Origin: Anaerolineae bacterium
Lineage (GTDB): Bacteria > Chloroflexota > Anaerolineae > Anaerolineales > UBA4823
Reading direction: 5' to 3'
Length of the DNA stretch: 64,000 bases
Assembly: GCA_003327455.1 (NCBI GenBank)
Contig: QOQU01000005.1
Span: forward strand, 310,001 to 374,000
Part shown: piece after piece, positions 26,213-35,096 of the stretch
How the letters are laid out: each line of letters starts with the position of its first letter
Numbering within the stretch: the first letter of the stretch is position 1
Notes under the pieces: generated by a model
What the model was told of the DNA's origin: nothing
Seen by the model: only the letters and a program-made list of their open reading frames with translations
Databases searched by the model: none
Program-made: the position numbers and the translations under genes

Positions 26213-26221
26213 ATTATAACA
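26213..26221 (-). promoter_or_regulatory. Extended -10 promoter of the polyphosphate operon
   Basis: On the minus strand TGTTATAAT, a perfect -10 with the TGn extension, set in very AT-rich DNA. No clear -35. Start near 26206, about 35 bases before the ppx ATG. Confidence 0.5.
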
Positions 26222-26580
26222 TTTTATATCTAATTAATATATTTATAGTTTCTTAACCATGTTAAGGTCAGGATGCGTATTCATCGGCTTTGTTTATTGT
26301 TGTTAATGGAAATCGTGGTCTGAGATCATCAATTGAAAGATCGCGATGAATGTATTTAGGGTGATTATGGAGGTCAATCGGAAACACTCTCCAGAACTTT
26401 CTCGAGTTGCTGACTCCAATTGGTTGCCTGATTGTCTATGGTGGTTGTAGCAGGAATAGTATAATAAAGGGCGTTTTGATACCTGCTAACCCTTAATAGA
26501 GCAGGGAGTAAAATCGCGTTGGTGCAACTTCGACAGGCTGGCTACGTATGTGAATCGTCTTGTAGCATAGGAATGATCGG
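26222..26580. other. Intergenic region between ppx and the ABC exporter
   Basis: No gene seen. The left part (26220-26260) is AT-rich and serves the ppx promoter. A TATAAT at 26460-26465 on the plus strand, with only a weak -35, could drive the exporter operon with a leader of about 110 bases. Confidence 0.4.
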
Positions 26581-28845
26581 ATGGCCGGTATGATCATGAT
26601 ACTCAAGTCCTTAATGCGCCGCAAAATTCGCACCATTCTAACCGTGCTTGGCATTGCCATTGGCGTTGCCGCGATTGTCAGCCTCAGTGCTCTGGCAGAC
26701 GGTTTTCAGATGGGTTACACCGCCTTAATCAGCGGCAGTAAGGCAGATTTGGTAGTCAGTCAACCGGACTCGTTTGACTTGTCCATGAGTTCGATTGATG
26801 AAGGGTTGCTAACCGAGTTAGCTCCAATGCCCGAAATTGAGCAGATCAGCGGTATGCTCCAGGGGTATTCGGAAGCAGAAGGACAGCCTTTTTTCTTCGT
26901 GTTCGGCTTTCCGGAAGATAGCTTTGTCTTAAGCCGCTACATAATCAAAAGTGGAGTATCCATCAACAGCCCGGAGGCGAAATCGGGGCGTGGTCGGCCG
27001 CTAATTCTTGGTTCAGCAGCCGCCGAAGTGCTCAAGAAATCGGTGGGTGAGTCCTTGCGAGTCGGTGGGACGGTATTTCGCGTGGTTGGAATTTATGAAA
27101 CCGGCGATGCCATGGAAGATGCCGGAGCAGTGATGTTGTTGAAGGATGCCCAGGAGTTATTGGGCAGACCTCGACAAGTCAGTCTGTTTTACATTAAACT
27201 CAAAGACCCGGAACTACGCGAGCGTTTGATTCAGCGCGTGCAGCGCCGCTTCCCGGACCTTACCATTGGCGGCGCAAGAGAGTTAGCCGACCAAACCTCG
27301 ATGGCTGATTTTTTTCAAGGCTATGTCTGGGTAATCAGCAGTCTGGCAATTGTCATTGGGGGCGTGGGAATGATGAACTCCCAATTGATGTCCGTTTTCG
27401 AGCGCACGCGCGAAATTGGCGCCTTACGGGCAATGGGATGGCGCAGGGCGAAGATCCTGGGGCTGATTTTTGGCGAGGCATTGGTGGTTTGTCTGGGAGG
27501 CGGGGTAGTTGGATCGCTGATCGGAGTTTTCCTGATCTATGCTCTTTCAGCTTCCACTACATTTTTCGGAGTCAACCTCTCGACCCTGCGTCCCCAACAA
27601 TTTCTTACCGCTTTTGGGGTGGTGATTGTGCTGGGAATTACCGGCGGCCTTTACCCGGCCTGGCGGGCAGCGCAATTACAACCCATTGAAGCTTTGCGAT
27701 ATGAAGGCGGTGGGTCGGGAGGCAAAGCGCGTCGGTTGCCATTTGGGGGGATGACTTTGCAAAGCCTGTGGCAACGCTCCACCCGAACAGCCTTGACGTT
27801 ATTTGCCATTGGATTAACTGTGGGGGGGATTATGGCAATGGAAGCGGTCATCCGTGGAGCATTTAAGGAGATGGACACGATGATCTTAGGCGCCAATGCC
27901 GAGGTAATGATACGTCAGGCGAATGTGTCAGACACCAGCTTCAGCGCGATTGATGAGCACATCCTGGGCAAGATCGCAGCCTTACCAGAAGTTCAAGCGG
28001 TTAGTGGCTTAATTTTCACCGCCGTCACCATGCCGGAGGCAGGAGGGTTTTTCATCTTGCAGGGCTATGCCCCGAACGAGTTTTCCATCCAACGCATCAA
28101 GGTGGTAGAAGGTCAGCCATTAGCAACCAATCATCAAATCCTGGTTGGGCGGATGATGATGGAGATGCTGGGAAAGGAAATTGGGGACACCATTGAATTA
28201 AGCGGGGCGCGATTTCGTATAGTCGGCGTTTATGAGTCCAAGATTAGTTGGGAAGAATTAGGTGGAGTGATCACTTTGAGAGATGCGCAAAGCTTAACCG
28301 GCAGGCCACGCAAGGTGACCATGGCCGCTGTCAAATTACGCGACCCAAAAAGCGCCACGCAGGTGGTGGAGAAGATCAACACCCTCTTCCCAGATGTTCA
28401 CGCAACCCTTAGCACAGAGTTTTCCAGTCAAATGCCAGACCGTCAATCCACCGATGTTATGCTGAACGCCATCTCGTTTCTGGCGATAATTGTTGGCGGG
28501 ATTGGGGTATTGAATACGATGCTCATGGCGGTATTTGAACGGACGCGCGAAATCGGTGTGCTTAGAGCCCTGGGATGGCGCAGACGACGCGTGTTGGGTA
28601 TGATTCTCAAGGAAGCGTTGGTTTTAGGTCTCTTGGGTGGCGTTGCGGGCATCTTTTTTGCGTTCCTTCTCGTTTATGGGCTGAATCAAGCTCCGATGGT
28701 CGGTGGTTTGTTGACTTCCGTCTGGGAATGGGATATTTTTGCCCGCGCCTTAACATTGGCAGTTAGCCTGGGTATTTTAGGAGGTTTATATCCTTCTTAC
28801 CGGGCAACTCGTTTACAACCTGTTGAAGCATTAAGGTATGAGTGA
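26581..28845 (+). CDS. Double-length MacB/FtsX-type ABC transporter permease
   Basis: 754 residues made of two similar tandem permease modules, about 1-375 and 385-754. Each has an N-terminal helix (RKIRTILTVLGIAIGV; STRTALTLFAIGLTVGG), a large outward MacB-type domain, and a three-helix FtsX domain with the repeated signature VFERTREIGxLRAxGWRR and a closing LQPxEALRYE. Fusing both halves gives the complete pair of membrane modules in one chain. It is the first gene of a permease, membrane-fusion lipoprotein, ATPase operon. MacB-like exporters use mechanotransmission to expel peptides, drugs or lipoproteins; the substrate here is unknown. Confidence 0.92.
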   Translation: MAGMIMILKSLMRRKIRTILTVLGIAIGVAAIVSLSALADGFQMGYTALISGSKADLVVSQPDSFDLSMSSIDEGLLTELAPMPEIEQISGMLQGYSEAEGQPFFFVFGFPEDSFVLSRYIIKSGVSINSPEAKSGRGRPLILGSAAAEVLKKSVGESLRVGGTVFRVVGIYETGDAMEDAGAVMLLKDAQELLGRPRQVSLFYIKLKDPELRERLIQRVQRRFPDLTIGGARELADQTSMADFFQGYVWVISSLAIVIGGVGMMNSQLMSVFERTREIGALRAMGWRRAKILGLIFGEALVVCLGGGVVGSLIGVFLIYALSASTTFFGVNLSTLRPQQFLTAFGVVIVLGITGGLYPAWRAAQLQPIEALRYEGGGSGGKARRLPFGGMTLQSLWQRSTRTALTLFAIGLTVGGIMAMEAVIRGAFKEMDTMILGANAEVMIRQANVSDTSFSAIDEHILGKIAALPEVQAVSGLIFTAVTMPEAGGFFILQGYAPNEFSIQRIKVVEGQPLATNHQILVGRMMMEMLGKEIGDTIELSGARFRIVGVYESKISWEELGGVITLRDAQSLTGRPRKVTMAAVKLRDPKSATQVVEKINTLFPDVHATLSTEFSSQMPDRQSTDVMLNAISFLAIIVGGIGVLNTMLMAVFERTREIGVLRALGWRRRRVLGMILKEALVLGLLGGVAGIFFAFLLVYGLNQAPMVGGLLTSVWEWDIFARALTLAVSLGILGGLYPSYRATRLQPVEALRYE

Positions 28846-28875
28846 GTAGAAACTCAACGGCAGAAGGAGAAAAAT

Positions 28876-30018
28876 ATGGGACTCAAGAAAAAACACTTCG
28901 GGTTGTTGTTCCTGTTCGGACTGCTGAGCGGCTTTTTGGCTGCTTGTGGTCAACAAGAGTCAACCCCCACGCCAGTTGATGAAATTTCGATGAATACTGC
29001 GCCAGTGGTGAGTGCAACCGGTGTGGTCTTACCTTTGAAACGCTCTACACTCAGTGTGACCTTTCCAGGTGTCGTTGATCAGGTTCTCGTTGAACGCGGC
29101 GATGTGGTTGAAGAGGGACAGGTGTTGCTGCGTTTGAAGGGCAAAGAAGAAATTGAAGCGCAAGTGGCGCAAGCCCGAGCAGAAGTTATCTCAGCCGAAC
29201 AGGCTTTGAATGACCTTTACGAGAACCATGATCTTGCCCTGGCAGCCGCCTTACAGGCTTATTACCTGGCGAATAATGCCGTAAAGGATGCCCAATATCA
29301 ACTGGATAATTTCACAGTGCCGGTCAATCAAAAAAACTTGACGGCTGTGGAAGCAGTAAAGATCATGAAAGAGCGCCTGGATGCTGCAACGGCTGCATTT
29401 CAGCCCTATCGGAATGAGTCTGAACAGAACGAGCGGCGCAAGGAGCTAAAGGAGAAGCTGGATGAGGCGCAGGCTGATTACAACGCGGCGGTCAAGAGAT
29501 TGACATACGAATTTGCCTTGCAAGAAGCCCTGGCGAAACTGGCAAAAGCAGAGCGGGATTATCAAACGTTGCTACCAGGTCCAGACCCGGATCTGGTTGC
29601 ATTAGCCGAAGCGAGATTGGCAACCGCAAAAGCCGCTCTGGCAGCCGCTGAAAAGAAACTGGAAGATCTGGAAATTAAAGCCCTCTATGCGGGCACGATT
29701 AGCGAGGTCTATGTTCGCGAGGGGGAATGGGTGGCGCCTGGTCAACCGATCCTGATCCTCGCCGATCTGGAACATTTGCGGATCGAGACCACCGATTTAA
29801 ATGAGATCGATGTTGCGCGAGTTAAGGTGGGAGATAACGTAGTCATTACCTTTGATGCGCTACCGGATGTCGTGGTCAATGGGAAGGTAGTCTTAATCTC
29901 ACCCAAAGCCTCGGAAGGCTCCGGAGTCAATTATACCGTGGTGATTGAGATGGACGAAATCCCCGAAGCTTTGCGCTGGGGAATGACTGCCTTTGTCGAT
30001 ATTCAGGTTCAAGAGTGA
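28876..30018 (+). CDS. Membrane-fusion (HlyD/MacA-like) lipoprotein
   Basis: 380 residues. The signal peptide ends in the lipobox LAAC (Cys24). A split biotinyl/lipoyl-like domain (VVDQVLVERGDVVEEGQVLL and LYAGTISEVYVREGEWVAPGQ) flanks a long Ala/Glu/Lys-rich coiled-coil hairpin (about 95-260), followed by a beta-barrel domain. It is the periplasmic-adaptor type protein that works with MacB-like transporters. In a single-membrane cell it would be anchored outside by lipid. It lies 30 bases after the permease and 15 before the ATPase. Confidence 0.92.
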   Translation: MGLKKKHFGLLFLFGLLSGFLAACGQQESTPTPVDEISMNTAPVVSATGVVLPLKRSTLSVTFPGVVDQVLVERGDVVEEGQVLLRLKGKEEIEAQVAQARAEVISAEQALNDLYENHDLALAAALQAYYLANNAVKDAQYQLDNFTVPVNQKNLTAVEAVKIMKERLDAATAAFQPYRNESEQNERRKELKEKLDEAQADYNAAVKRLTYEFALQEALAKLAKAERDYQTLLPGPDPDLVALAEARLATAKAALAAAEKKLEDLEIKALYAGTISEVYVREGEWVAPGQPILILADLEHLRIETTDLNEIDVARVKVGDNVVITFDALPDVVVNGKVVLISPKASEGSGVNYTVVIEMDEIPEALRWGMTAFVDIQVQE

Positions 30019-30033
30019 TTGGGGCGGGGTTGA

Positions 30034-30873
30034 ATGGAACAGAATACTCAAATGATTGTGGAGACGATTGACCTCACCAAAGTCTATGGGGATGGAGAAC
30101 AAATCTTCGCCCTGAACAAGGTGAATTTACGCATTGCTGCCGGGGAATTAGTCGCGGTGATGGGACCAAGCGGGAGTGGTAAAAGCACGTTGCTCAATAT
30201 GCTTGGGGCGCTGGATGTCCCAACCAGTGGCAAGGTCTTGATAAACGGTGAGGATTTAGCCTTGATTCGAGATAAAGACCGCTTTCGAGCAAAGACGGTT
30301 GGTTTTGTTTTCCAACTGCACAACCTGCTCCCGACTTTAACAGCACGCGAGAATGTCGAAGTGCCGATGATGGGATATTACCCCGCTGCTGAACGCAGGA
30401 AGAGAGCGGCTCAACTGCTCGAATTGGTCGGTCTCAGTGAGCGGATGAATCATCTTCCGGCGCAGCTTTCGGGTGGACAGCGTCAACGGGTCGCCATTGC
30501 GCGGGCGCTTGCCAACGAGCCCTTAATTGTCCTGGCAGACGAACCAACCGGCAACTTAGATTCGCAAGCCAGCCTGGACCTGATGCGTTTGATCGCTGAG
30601 ATCAATCAGGTCAAGGGGACGACGTTTATTGTTGTAACGCATGATCTGGCTGTTGCGCGGCAAACCCGGCGCGTGTTGGCTATGGCAGACGGGAAAATTG
30701 TGCGCGAGGACATTATCGGGTCACCGCTAGAAGAAGACCTGAAGATGTGGCGATACTCTGGCCTGGGGCGGCGCATCTATGAAGGGAAGCTCGAAGAGTT
30801 ACAGATGTTTCACCTCGAGCCCAAACAACAAGAGGCGATTCGGAAACTGCTCGAACTGGCTGAAGGCACTTGA
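30034..30873 (+). CDS. ABC transporter ATPase, MacB/LolD type
   Basis: 279 residues. Walker A GPSGSGKST, Q-loop in FVFQLHNLLPTL, signature LSGGQRQRVAIARAL, Walker B IVLADEPTGNLDS and switch His in VVTHD. Compared with the usual 225-230 residues there is a C-terminal extension of about 45, probably helical (KLEELQMFHLEPKQQEA). It powers the upstream double permease. It ends 1 base before the convergent propeller gene. Confidence 0.95.
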   Translation: MEQNTQMIVETIDLTKVYGDGEQIFALNKVNLRIAAGELVAVMGPSGSGKSTLLNMLGALDVPTSGKVLINGEDLALIRDKDRFRAKTVGFVFQLHNLLPTLTARENVEVPMMGYYPAAERRKRAAQLLELVGLSERMNHLPAQLSGGQRQRVAIARALANEPLIVLADEPTGNLDSQASLDLMRLIAEINQVKGTTFIVVTHDLAVARQTRRVLAMADGKIVREDIIGSPLEEDLKMWRYSGLGRRIYEGKLEELQMFHLEPKQQEAIRKLLELAEGT

Positions 30874-30874
30874 C

Positions 30875-32059
30875 TTAAGGGGAACTTCTTATAATCATAG
30901 GCAGATGGATCAAGTGCAACTGTTGCCAGATTTCGCCTCCTTCCTCATAGTTTGCAGTACCTATGTATAGAGACTGATTAAAGACAGCAGCAGCTTTATC
31001 GAAATAATCGGCAAAACCATTGTTGGCATCGCCCCATCCTTCTGCAACAATTTGACGCCAGGATTCACCATCGCTGGATTGCCATACTTCTGCACCCGTT
31101 CTCACGTTGCTGAAAACCAGGTACATATGGTCATCGAAGACGATCAGACCATAGGGACGGGAATTTTGTGGATTGCCCAAACCATCAGTAAATACTGCCG
31201 TCCAGTTTACGCCATCCTCGGAACGCCAGAGTTGCCCACCCGCCGCATTGCGCATTCCAAGATAGAAATTACCCTTAAACTCTGCCATTGCAGAGACATG
31301 GGTGTTCCCATTATCGCCTATTCCGTCCATGAAGACAGGATCCCAGGTAGTGCCATCCTGGGTTCGCCAAAACTGGGCGATACTGGTGCTATCGTTAACG
31401 AGCGACGAGCCGACATAGAGATACCCCTGGTAGACATCCATGACAACATCAGGATAGGTGGAGCCTGCTCCAAAGCCATCGGCATTGACCTGTTGCCAGC
31501 TTCCCAGGGCACCATTTTGACTGCGCCAGATTTCTACGCCGTTGCCGCTGCCACCAATAGCGGGAGCGAGATTGGCAGTGGCTACATAGAGACTATTCGA
31601 AAAGATGGCAAAGGCATAAAACCCATAATTGTTAGCATCCCCCAGACCACCTGAAGCCACCTGTTCCCAGCCAGTTCCATTGGTACGCCAGATCTCGCCG
31701 CCTGATGTGTTACCTGTTCCGATGTAGAGATACGAACCATAGGGAATAGCGCAATAGACTTCGGTGTTGGAAACTGTCCATGGTTGGGTTACCTGGCTCC
31801 AGGTCTGACCATTGCTCGTCCGCCAGAGTTGCGCGCCGTCTTCATTCCAGGTTCCAGCATAAAGCCAGCCATTGAAAACTGCCAAGGTGCCGATGGTGTT
31901 GTTTGCCGGATTCCCGAAACCACTGGTATTGCTCTGCCGCCAGCCTGGAAAGGTGGAAACGGTTGCTGCGTGTCCCCTCCATCCTAAGGCCATCAAGAAA
32001 ATCGTTGTTAAGGCAAGCACCCGGTCCGTAAGAATCGTTTTTTTACGAGGATTGTCCAT
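30875..32059 (-). CDS. Secreted seven-repeat beta-propeller-like protein
   Basis: 394 residues with an N-terminal signal peptide (hydrophobic about 14-25, Ala-rich cleavage site GHAA). The rest is seven imperfect repeats of about 50 residues, each built on a pattern like LYxGTxN...GGEIWRT..G..W, for example WLYAGTWNEDGAQLWRTSNG, YLYIGTGNTSGGEIWRTNG and SLYIGTANYEEGGEIWQQ. Seven such units would close as a seven-bladed propeller. No catalytic motif is seen. Function unknown; adhesion or ligand binding outside the cell is possible. The gene stands alone, convergent with the exporter ATPase. Confidence 0.75.
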   Translation of the reverse strand: MDNPRKKTILTDRVLALTTIFLMALGWRGHAATVSTFPGWRQSNTSGFGNPANNTIGTLAVFNGWLYAGTWNEDGAQLWRTSNGQTWSQVTQPWTVSNTEVYCAIPYGSYLYIGTGNTSGGEIWRTNGTGWEQVASGGLGDANNYGFYAFAIFSNSLYVATANLAPAIGGSGNGVEIWRSQNGALGSWQQVNADGFGAGSTYPDVVMDVYQGYLYVGSSLVNDSTSIAQFWRTQDGTTWDPVFMDGIGDNGNTHVSAMAEFKGNFYLGMRNAAGGQLWRSEDGVNWTAVFTDGLGNPQNSRPYGLIVFDDHMYLVFSNVRTGAEVWQSSDGESWRQIVAEGWGDANNGFADYFDKAAAVFNQSLYIGTANYEEGGEIWQQLHLIHLPMIIRSSP

Positions 32060-32169
32060 TATTCATTTTCCTTTCTATTCAGGTTTGTAAAATTGTCTAG
32101 GCTGCCTGCGTCTTTCAAGACCGAAACCGGCGGGTAAAAAATATCTATCAACAATATAGCAAAGGGGAT

Positions 32170-32281
32170 TGACAAATCACTGACAAATTGCCTGTATCTG
32201 GTTGGGTGAGGTTTTATATTGGTTTGCTAAAAGTGTGATTCTTTCAATAAAAGCTCCAAAGGCCGCTTATTATTGACAAAT
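32170..32281. repeat. Three direct copies of TGACAAAT upstream of the copper-type regulator
   Basis: TGACAAAT occurs at 32170-32177, 32181-32188 and 32274-32281. The first two are spaced by one helical turn (11 bases), and the third overlaps the -35 of the regulator promoter. This arrangement could be an operator, possibly for autoregulation. Confidence 0.35.
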
Positions 32282-32301
32282 AAGATGAATTATGTTATAT
32301 T
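32273..32301 (+). promoter_or_regulatory. Sigma-70-type promoter of the HTH/NosL-like regulator operon
   Basis: TTGACA and TATATT with a 17-base spacer. Start near 32308, about 39 bases before the ATG. It lies in the AT-rich gap between the divergent propeller gene and the regulator. Confidence 0.65.
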
Positions 32302-32346
32302 ATTACCGATTTTGGTTATAAATCACAAAAGATAACATTGGTTGAA

Positions 32347-32892
32347 ATGAATTACCGTCAAAGACTTATCCTGGAGAAACTTAACGAAGTCGAGATTCTT
32401 TCCATCGCGGACCTGGCGCAAGAACTGGCTGTCTCAAAAATGACCATCCACCGCGATCTGGCTGGATTACAGGCCGCAGGATTAATCCATAAGCACCATG
32501 GGAAAATCACTGCTACTGCCAGACTCAGAGGGAACGATCCTACCCAATGCTCGCTGTGCGGGCAGAAAATCAAGGAGCGGAATACATTTACGATGATTGA
32601 CACCGAAGGAAAGAAGCTCCATCTCTGTTGCCCTCATTGTGGGTTAATGGCGTATAGCCGGCAGATGAATATCTGGCAAACATTGGCAACCGATTTTATC
32701 CATGGTCATGTTCTGACAGCCTCCTATGCCTATTACCTGGTTGAGTCTGAATTGATGATCTGTTGCTCCCCAAGTGTTCTGGCATTTTCGTCGCGTGAGG
32801 AGGCGTTGAAACTCCAAAAAGGCTTTGGTGGGAAGGTAGTCGACTTCCAAATGGCGATTGAATTTTTGACCCATAACACAAAAGGAACCTGA
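32347..32892 (+). CDS. DeoR-type HTH fused to a Cys-rich NosL-like domain (probable metal-responsive regulator)
   Basis: 181 residues from ATG 32347 (TTG 32338 is also in frame). Residues 1-55 are a DeoR-type winged helix (RQRLILEKLNEVEILSIADL, SKMTIHRDLAGLQAAGLI). The remainder has CSLC (68, 71), CCPHC (94, 95, 98) and CC (139, 140), and its end (YYLVESELM...AFSSREEALKLQKGFGGKVVDF) resembles the copper-binding NosL family. No signal peptide, so it is cytosolic. The next gene is a PCu(A)C copper chaperone, 17 bases away. Together this suggests a copper or redox sensor controlling copper supply to the oxidase; the sensing role is inference. Confidence 0.75.
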   Translation: MNYRQRLILEKLNEVEILSIADLAQELAVSKMTIHRDLAGLQAAGLIHKHHGKITATARLRGNDPTQCSLCGQKIKERNTFTMIDTEGKKLHLCCPHCGLMAYSRQMNIWQTLATDFIHGHVLTASYAYYLVESELMICCSPSVLAFSSREEALKLQKGFGGKVVDFQMAIEFLTHNTKGT

Positions 32893-32909
32893 ATGACAAG
32901 GAGACAACA

Positions 32910-33401
32910 ATGAAGCGCTTGACAACTTTACTCCTACCCCTGTTAATCTCAATTTTTTTATTTGCCTGTCAAACGCAGAGTGGCAAGATAGAGGCTGATG
33001 AGGTGTGGGCCCGTCCAGCCGTACTGGGAGGCAATGGGGCGGTGTACCTGAGATTACACAACCAAACCGGACAACCCGATCAACTGATTGACGCCGTATC
33101 AACGGTTGCTCAAAAAGTCGAGTTACATAAGTCGGAGGTCAATGATCAGGGGGTTATGATGATGGTCAAACAAGATGTGATTGACCTGCCGGCAAACGGA
33201 GAAATCCAAATGCAACCGGGTGGTTATCATATTATGTTGATCGGTTTAAAACAGGACTTGAAGGAAGGGGATACCTTTGAAGTGGTGCTGAAGTTCCGCT
33301 CGCATCCTGACTTAATCCTGCAGGTAGCCGTTAAAGGGGGTGGCATGGAAATGCAGCCGGCAGGCGAACATGGCCATGGGAAAAGCTCTCCCACACCTTA
33401 A
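32910..33401 (+). CDS. PCu(A)C-family copper chaperone lipoprotein
   Basis: 163 residues. The signal peptide ends FAC, giving a lipid-modified Cys at 20. The copper motif is present: His73, a Met run at 83-85, then His107-x-Met109 in GGYHIML, close to the H-x10-M-x21-H-x-M pattern. The C-terminal tail is His-rich (GEHGHGK). This family carries Cu(I) outside the membrane to the CuA site of oxidase subunit II, often together with SCO, which is encoded in the oxidase cluster of this window. ATG 32910 has AAGGAGAC upstream. It is co-transcribed with the HTH/NosL-like regulator. Confidence 0.92.
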   Translation: MKRLTTLLLPLLISIFLFACQTQSGKIEADEVWARPAVLGGNGAVYLRLHNQTGQPDQLIDAVSTVAQKVELHKSEVNDQGVMMMVKQDVIDLPANGEIQMQPGGYHIMLIGLKQDLKEGDTFEVVLKFRSHPDLILQVAVKGGGMEMQPAGEHGHGKSSPTP

Positions 33402-33413
33402 GGTCTGAATAGC

Positions 33414-34481
33414 TCACTTAACAATCACGCGCGTACCAAAGCCGCGCCGCTCCCAATCGCGGCGCGATTTTATGGGCAGTTCATACACGGGTGTAGTCCA
33501 GCGGAACAACCATTTTGCGTCTTCATTGCGCATGTTGACACAGCCGTGGCTCATCCAGACGCCAAAATTGTTGTGCCAATAGGTGCCATGAAAGGCGACT
33601 CCGGTATCCACAAAGAAGCATGTCCAGGGCACACCTGGCAAAGAGAACCCGCCTCGCTCTTCAGCGTCCGGATTGCCGGTAACGCTTCCCATATGCTTGT
33701 TGGGCATCTTGGAAAAGATGCGAAATTCGCCTTTGGGCGTTTCAGTCGGGATGCCTTGACGGGTAGGGTTGAGGTGAGGAATACCGGTTGATACCCGACA
33801 GGAAAAAACTTCCTGACCGTCCTCATAAGCTCGTAGGGTTTGGGTGCGAATTTCTACCTCGACCAGCTTTTTATGAGCGGGGATGTCGGGTGAAAGAGGC
33901 GCATATTCCTCGTCGGGAATTGGACGCAGGTGAATCGCAGGTACATAGTAGACCAGGTAATCGGTTAGCTCTGAACTGATTTGATACCAGGGTTGTCGGT
34001 CGGGACCCTCGACAACATCCGTAACCCAATGGATGGTTTCGTAGTATAGAGGGTATGAATCCCACTTTTTCCAGCCGTTCTTATATTCATAGGCTACTGT
34101 ATAGGGGACGGTTACTTCGCAAAGTTGACCGTACTCAGGAACCTGGGATAAAGGATCATTAAGTTGCAGGCGGACTTTCTGCACACGGGCTGAATGTAGA
34201 TACCCTCCCCACACGCGGTACCAGAGAGGATTATGAGCTGGTCCTTTGGGGGAGATCACTTCCTCGTAAATATGGACGATTTGATCGCGATAACGTTTCC
34301 CCACAATTGGGCTGTCGTCGCGGGGTTGGCTATAAAGGTCTAACTCCCGCGTGGCAATTCGGCCAAGTTTTCCGAAACCGGTCTCTTGAAAAACTGCAGA
34401 CAGCGGTGAAAATGCCAGACTCCCCAGGCTGAGCAGACAGGCTCGTAAAAATTCGCGGCGAGACAATGTTGCTGCTGACAT
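33414..34481 (-). CDS. Tat-exported L,D-transpeptidase (YkuD family)
   Basis: 355 residues. The N-terminus LSRREFLRACLLSLGSLAF is a twin-arginine signal. A middle region (about 35-190) has SH3-like character. The YkuD domain (about 205-355) ends with HGTYWHNNFGVWMSHGCVNM, containing the catalytic His and Cys (SHGCVN). The family makes 3-3 cross-links in peptidoglycan or attaches proteins to it. The gene stands alone, convergent with the copper chaperone. Tat export of this enzyme class is less common than Sec export. Confidence 0.93.
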   Translation of the reverse strand: MSAATLSRREFLRACLLSLGSLAFSPLSAVFQETGFGKLGRIATRELDLYSQPRDDSPIVGKRYRDQIVHIYEEVISPKGPAHNPLWYRVWGGYLHSARVQKVRLQLNDPLSQVPEYGQLCEVTVPYTVAYEYKNGWKKWDSYPLYYETIHWVTDVVEGPDRQPWYQISSELTDYLVYYVPAIHLRPIPDEEYAPLSPDIPAHKKLVEVEIRTQTLRAYEDGQEVFSCRVSTGIPHLNPTRQGIPTETPKGEFRIFSKMPNKHMGSVTGNPDAEERGGFSLPGVPWTCFFVDTGVAFHGTYWHNNFGVWMSHGCVNMRNEDAKWLFRWTTPVYELPIKSRRDWERRGFGTRVIVK

Positions 34482-34680
34482 GGCTGTTATTATATCTATA
34501 CTTGCCTGTTTAGGAAAGCATTCGCTATCTGTAACATTTTCATTTGGGTTGAGGTGGCAACTCGAGGCAAGACGGTTAACTATTATCCTACCTTCGAGAT
34601 GTTAAAAAACGGTGCTGATTTGATTGACAGTCTCATCATCCAAAGGTACAATCACAGAAAATTTGAGTTGGAGAGAAATG

Positions 34681-35034
34681 ATGTCCACGAAAAATACATT
34701 TCTTGCCATCATCTTATTACAATTTATCCCTGTGCTTCTTTACCCACCTCGAACACTTCTTAACGGTGTTGGTGTGATTGTGGTTGCCCTATTGTTTTTC
34801 GGTTTGCTGGGCTATGGACTGTGGCGACGACGTTTGTGGGCGTTGACGATGAGCATCTTTGTGCAGGGATTGAATATAATTGTGCGCTTTATGATGTTCT
34901 ACCCGGCTGCCAAGACGCCCCAAGGCACCTGGAATGTTGAGTTAATCGTGTTTACTGCAGTTGCGGTTCTTCTCTCGGGTTGGATACTTCTGCGCTTGGA
35001 TAAACCAGACATCCGTTCACTGATCACAGCCTGA
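34681..35034 (+). CDS. Small four-helix membrane protein, unknown
   Basis: 117 residues from ATG 34681, with GGAG 7 bases upstream; ATG 34678 is immediately in front and also possible. About four hydrophobic helices are separated by short basic loops (GLWRRRLWALTMSIF). No family recognised. It stands alone between the L,D-transpeptidase and a terminator shared with the Liv operon. Confidence 0.6.
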   Translation: MSTKNTFLAIILLQFIPVLLYPPRTLLNGVGVIVVALLFFGLLGYGLWRRRLWALTMSIFVQGLNIIVRFMMFYPAAKTPQGTWNVELIVFTAVAVLLSGWILLRLDKPDIRSLITA

Positions 35035-35042
35035 TCGAGAAA

Positions 35043-35071
35043 AGGGCTGTTCTTTTTGATAGAACAGCCCT
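35043..35071 (-). terminator. Terminator at the end of the Liv operon (probably bidirectional)
   Basis: Perfect 10-bp stem AGGGCTGTTC / GAACAGCCCT with a 9-base loop. On the minus strand it is followed by TTTTCTC, fitting termination of the livF transcript. It also lies just after the plus-strand membrane protein. Confidence 0.7.
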
Positions 35072-35096
35072 GGAATGAAATCAGGAAGACATTCGG

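Noticed and set aside
30875-32059. Long plus-strand frame (31052-31654) opposite the propeller gene
   Set aside because: The minus strand has a signal peptide and seven regular repeats; the plus-strand frame shows none of these.
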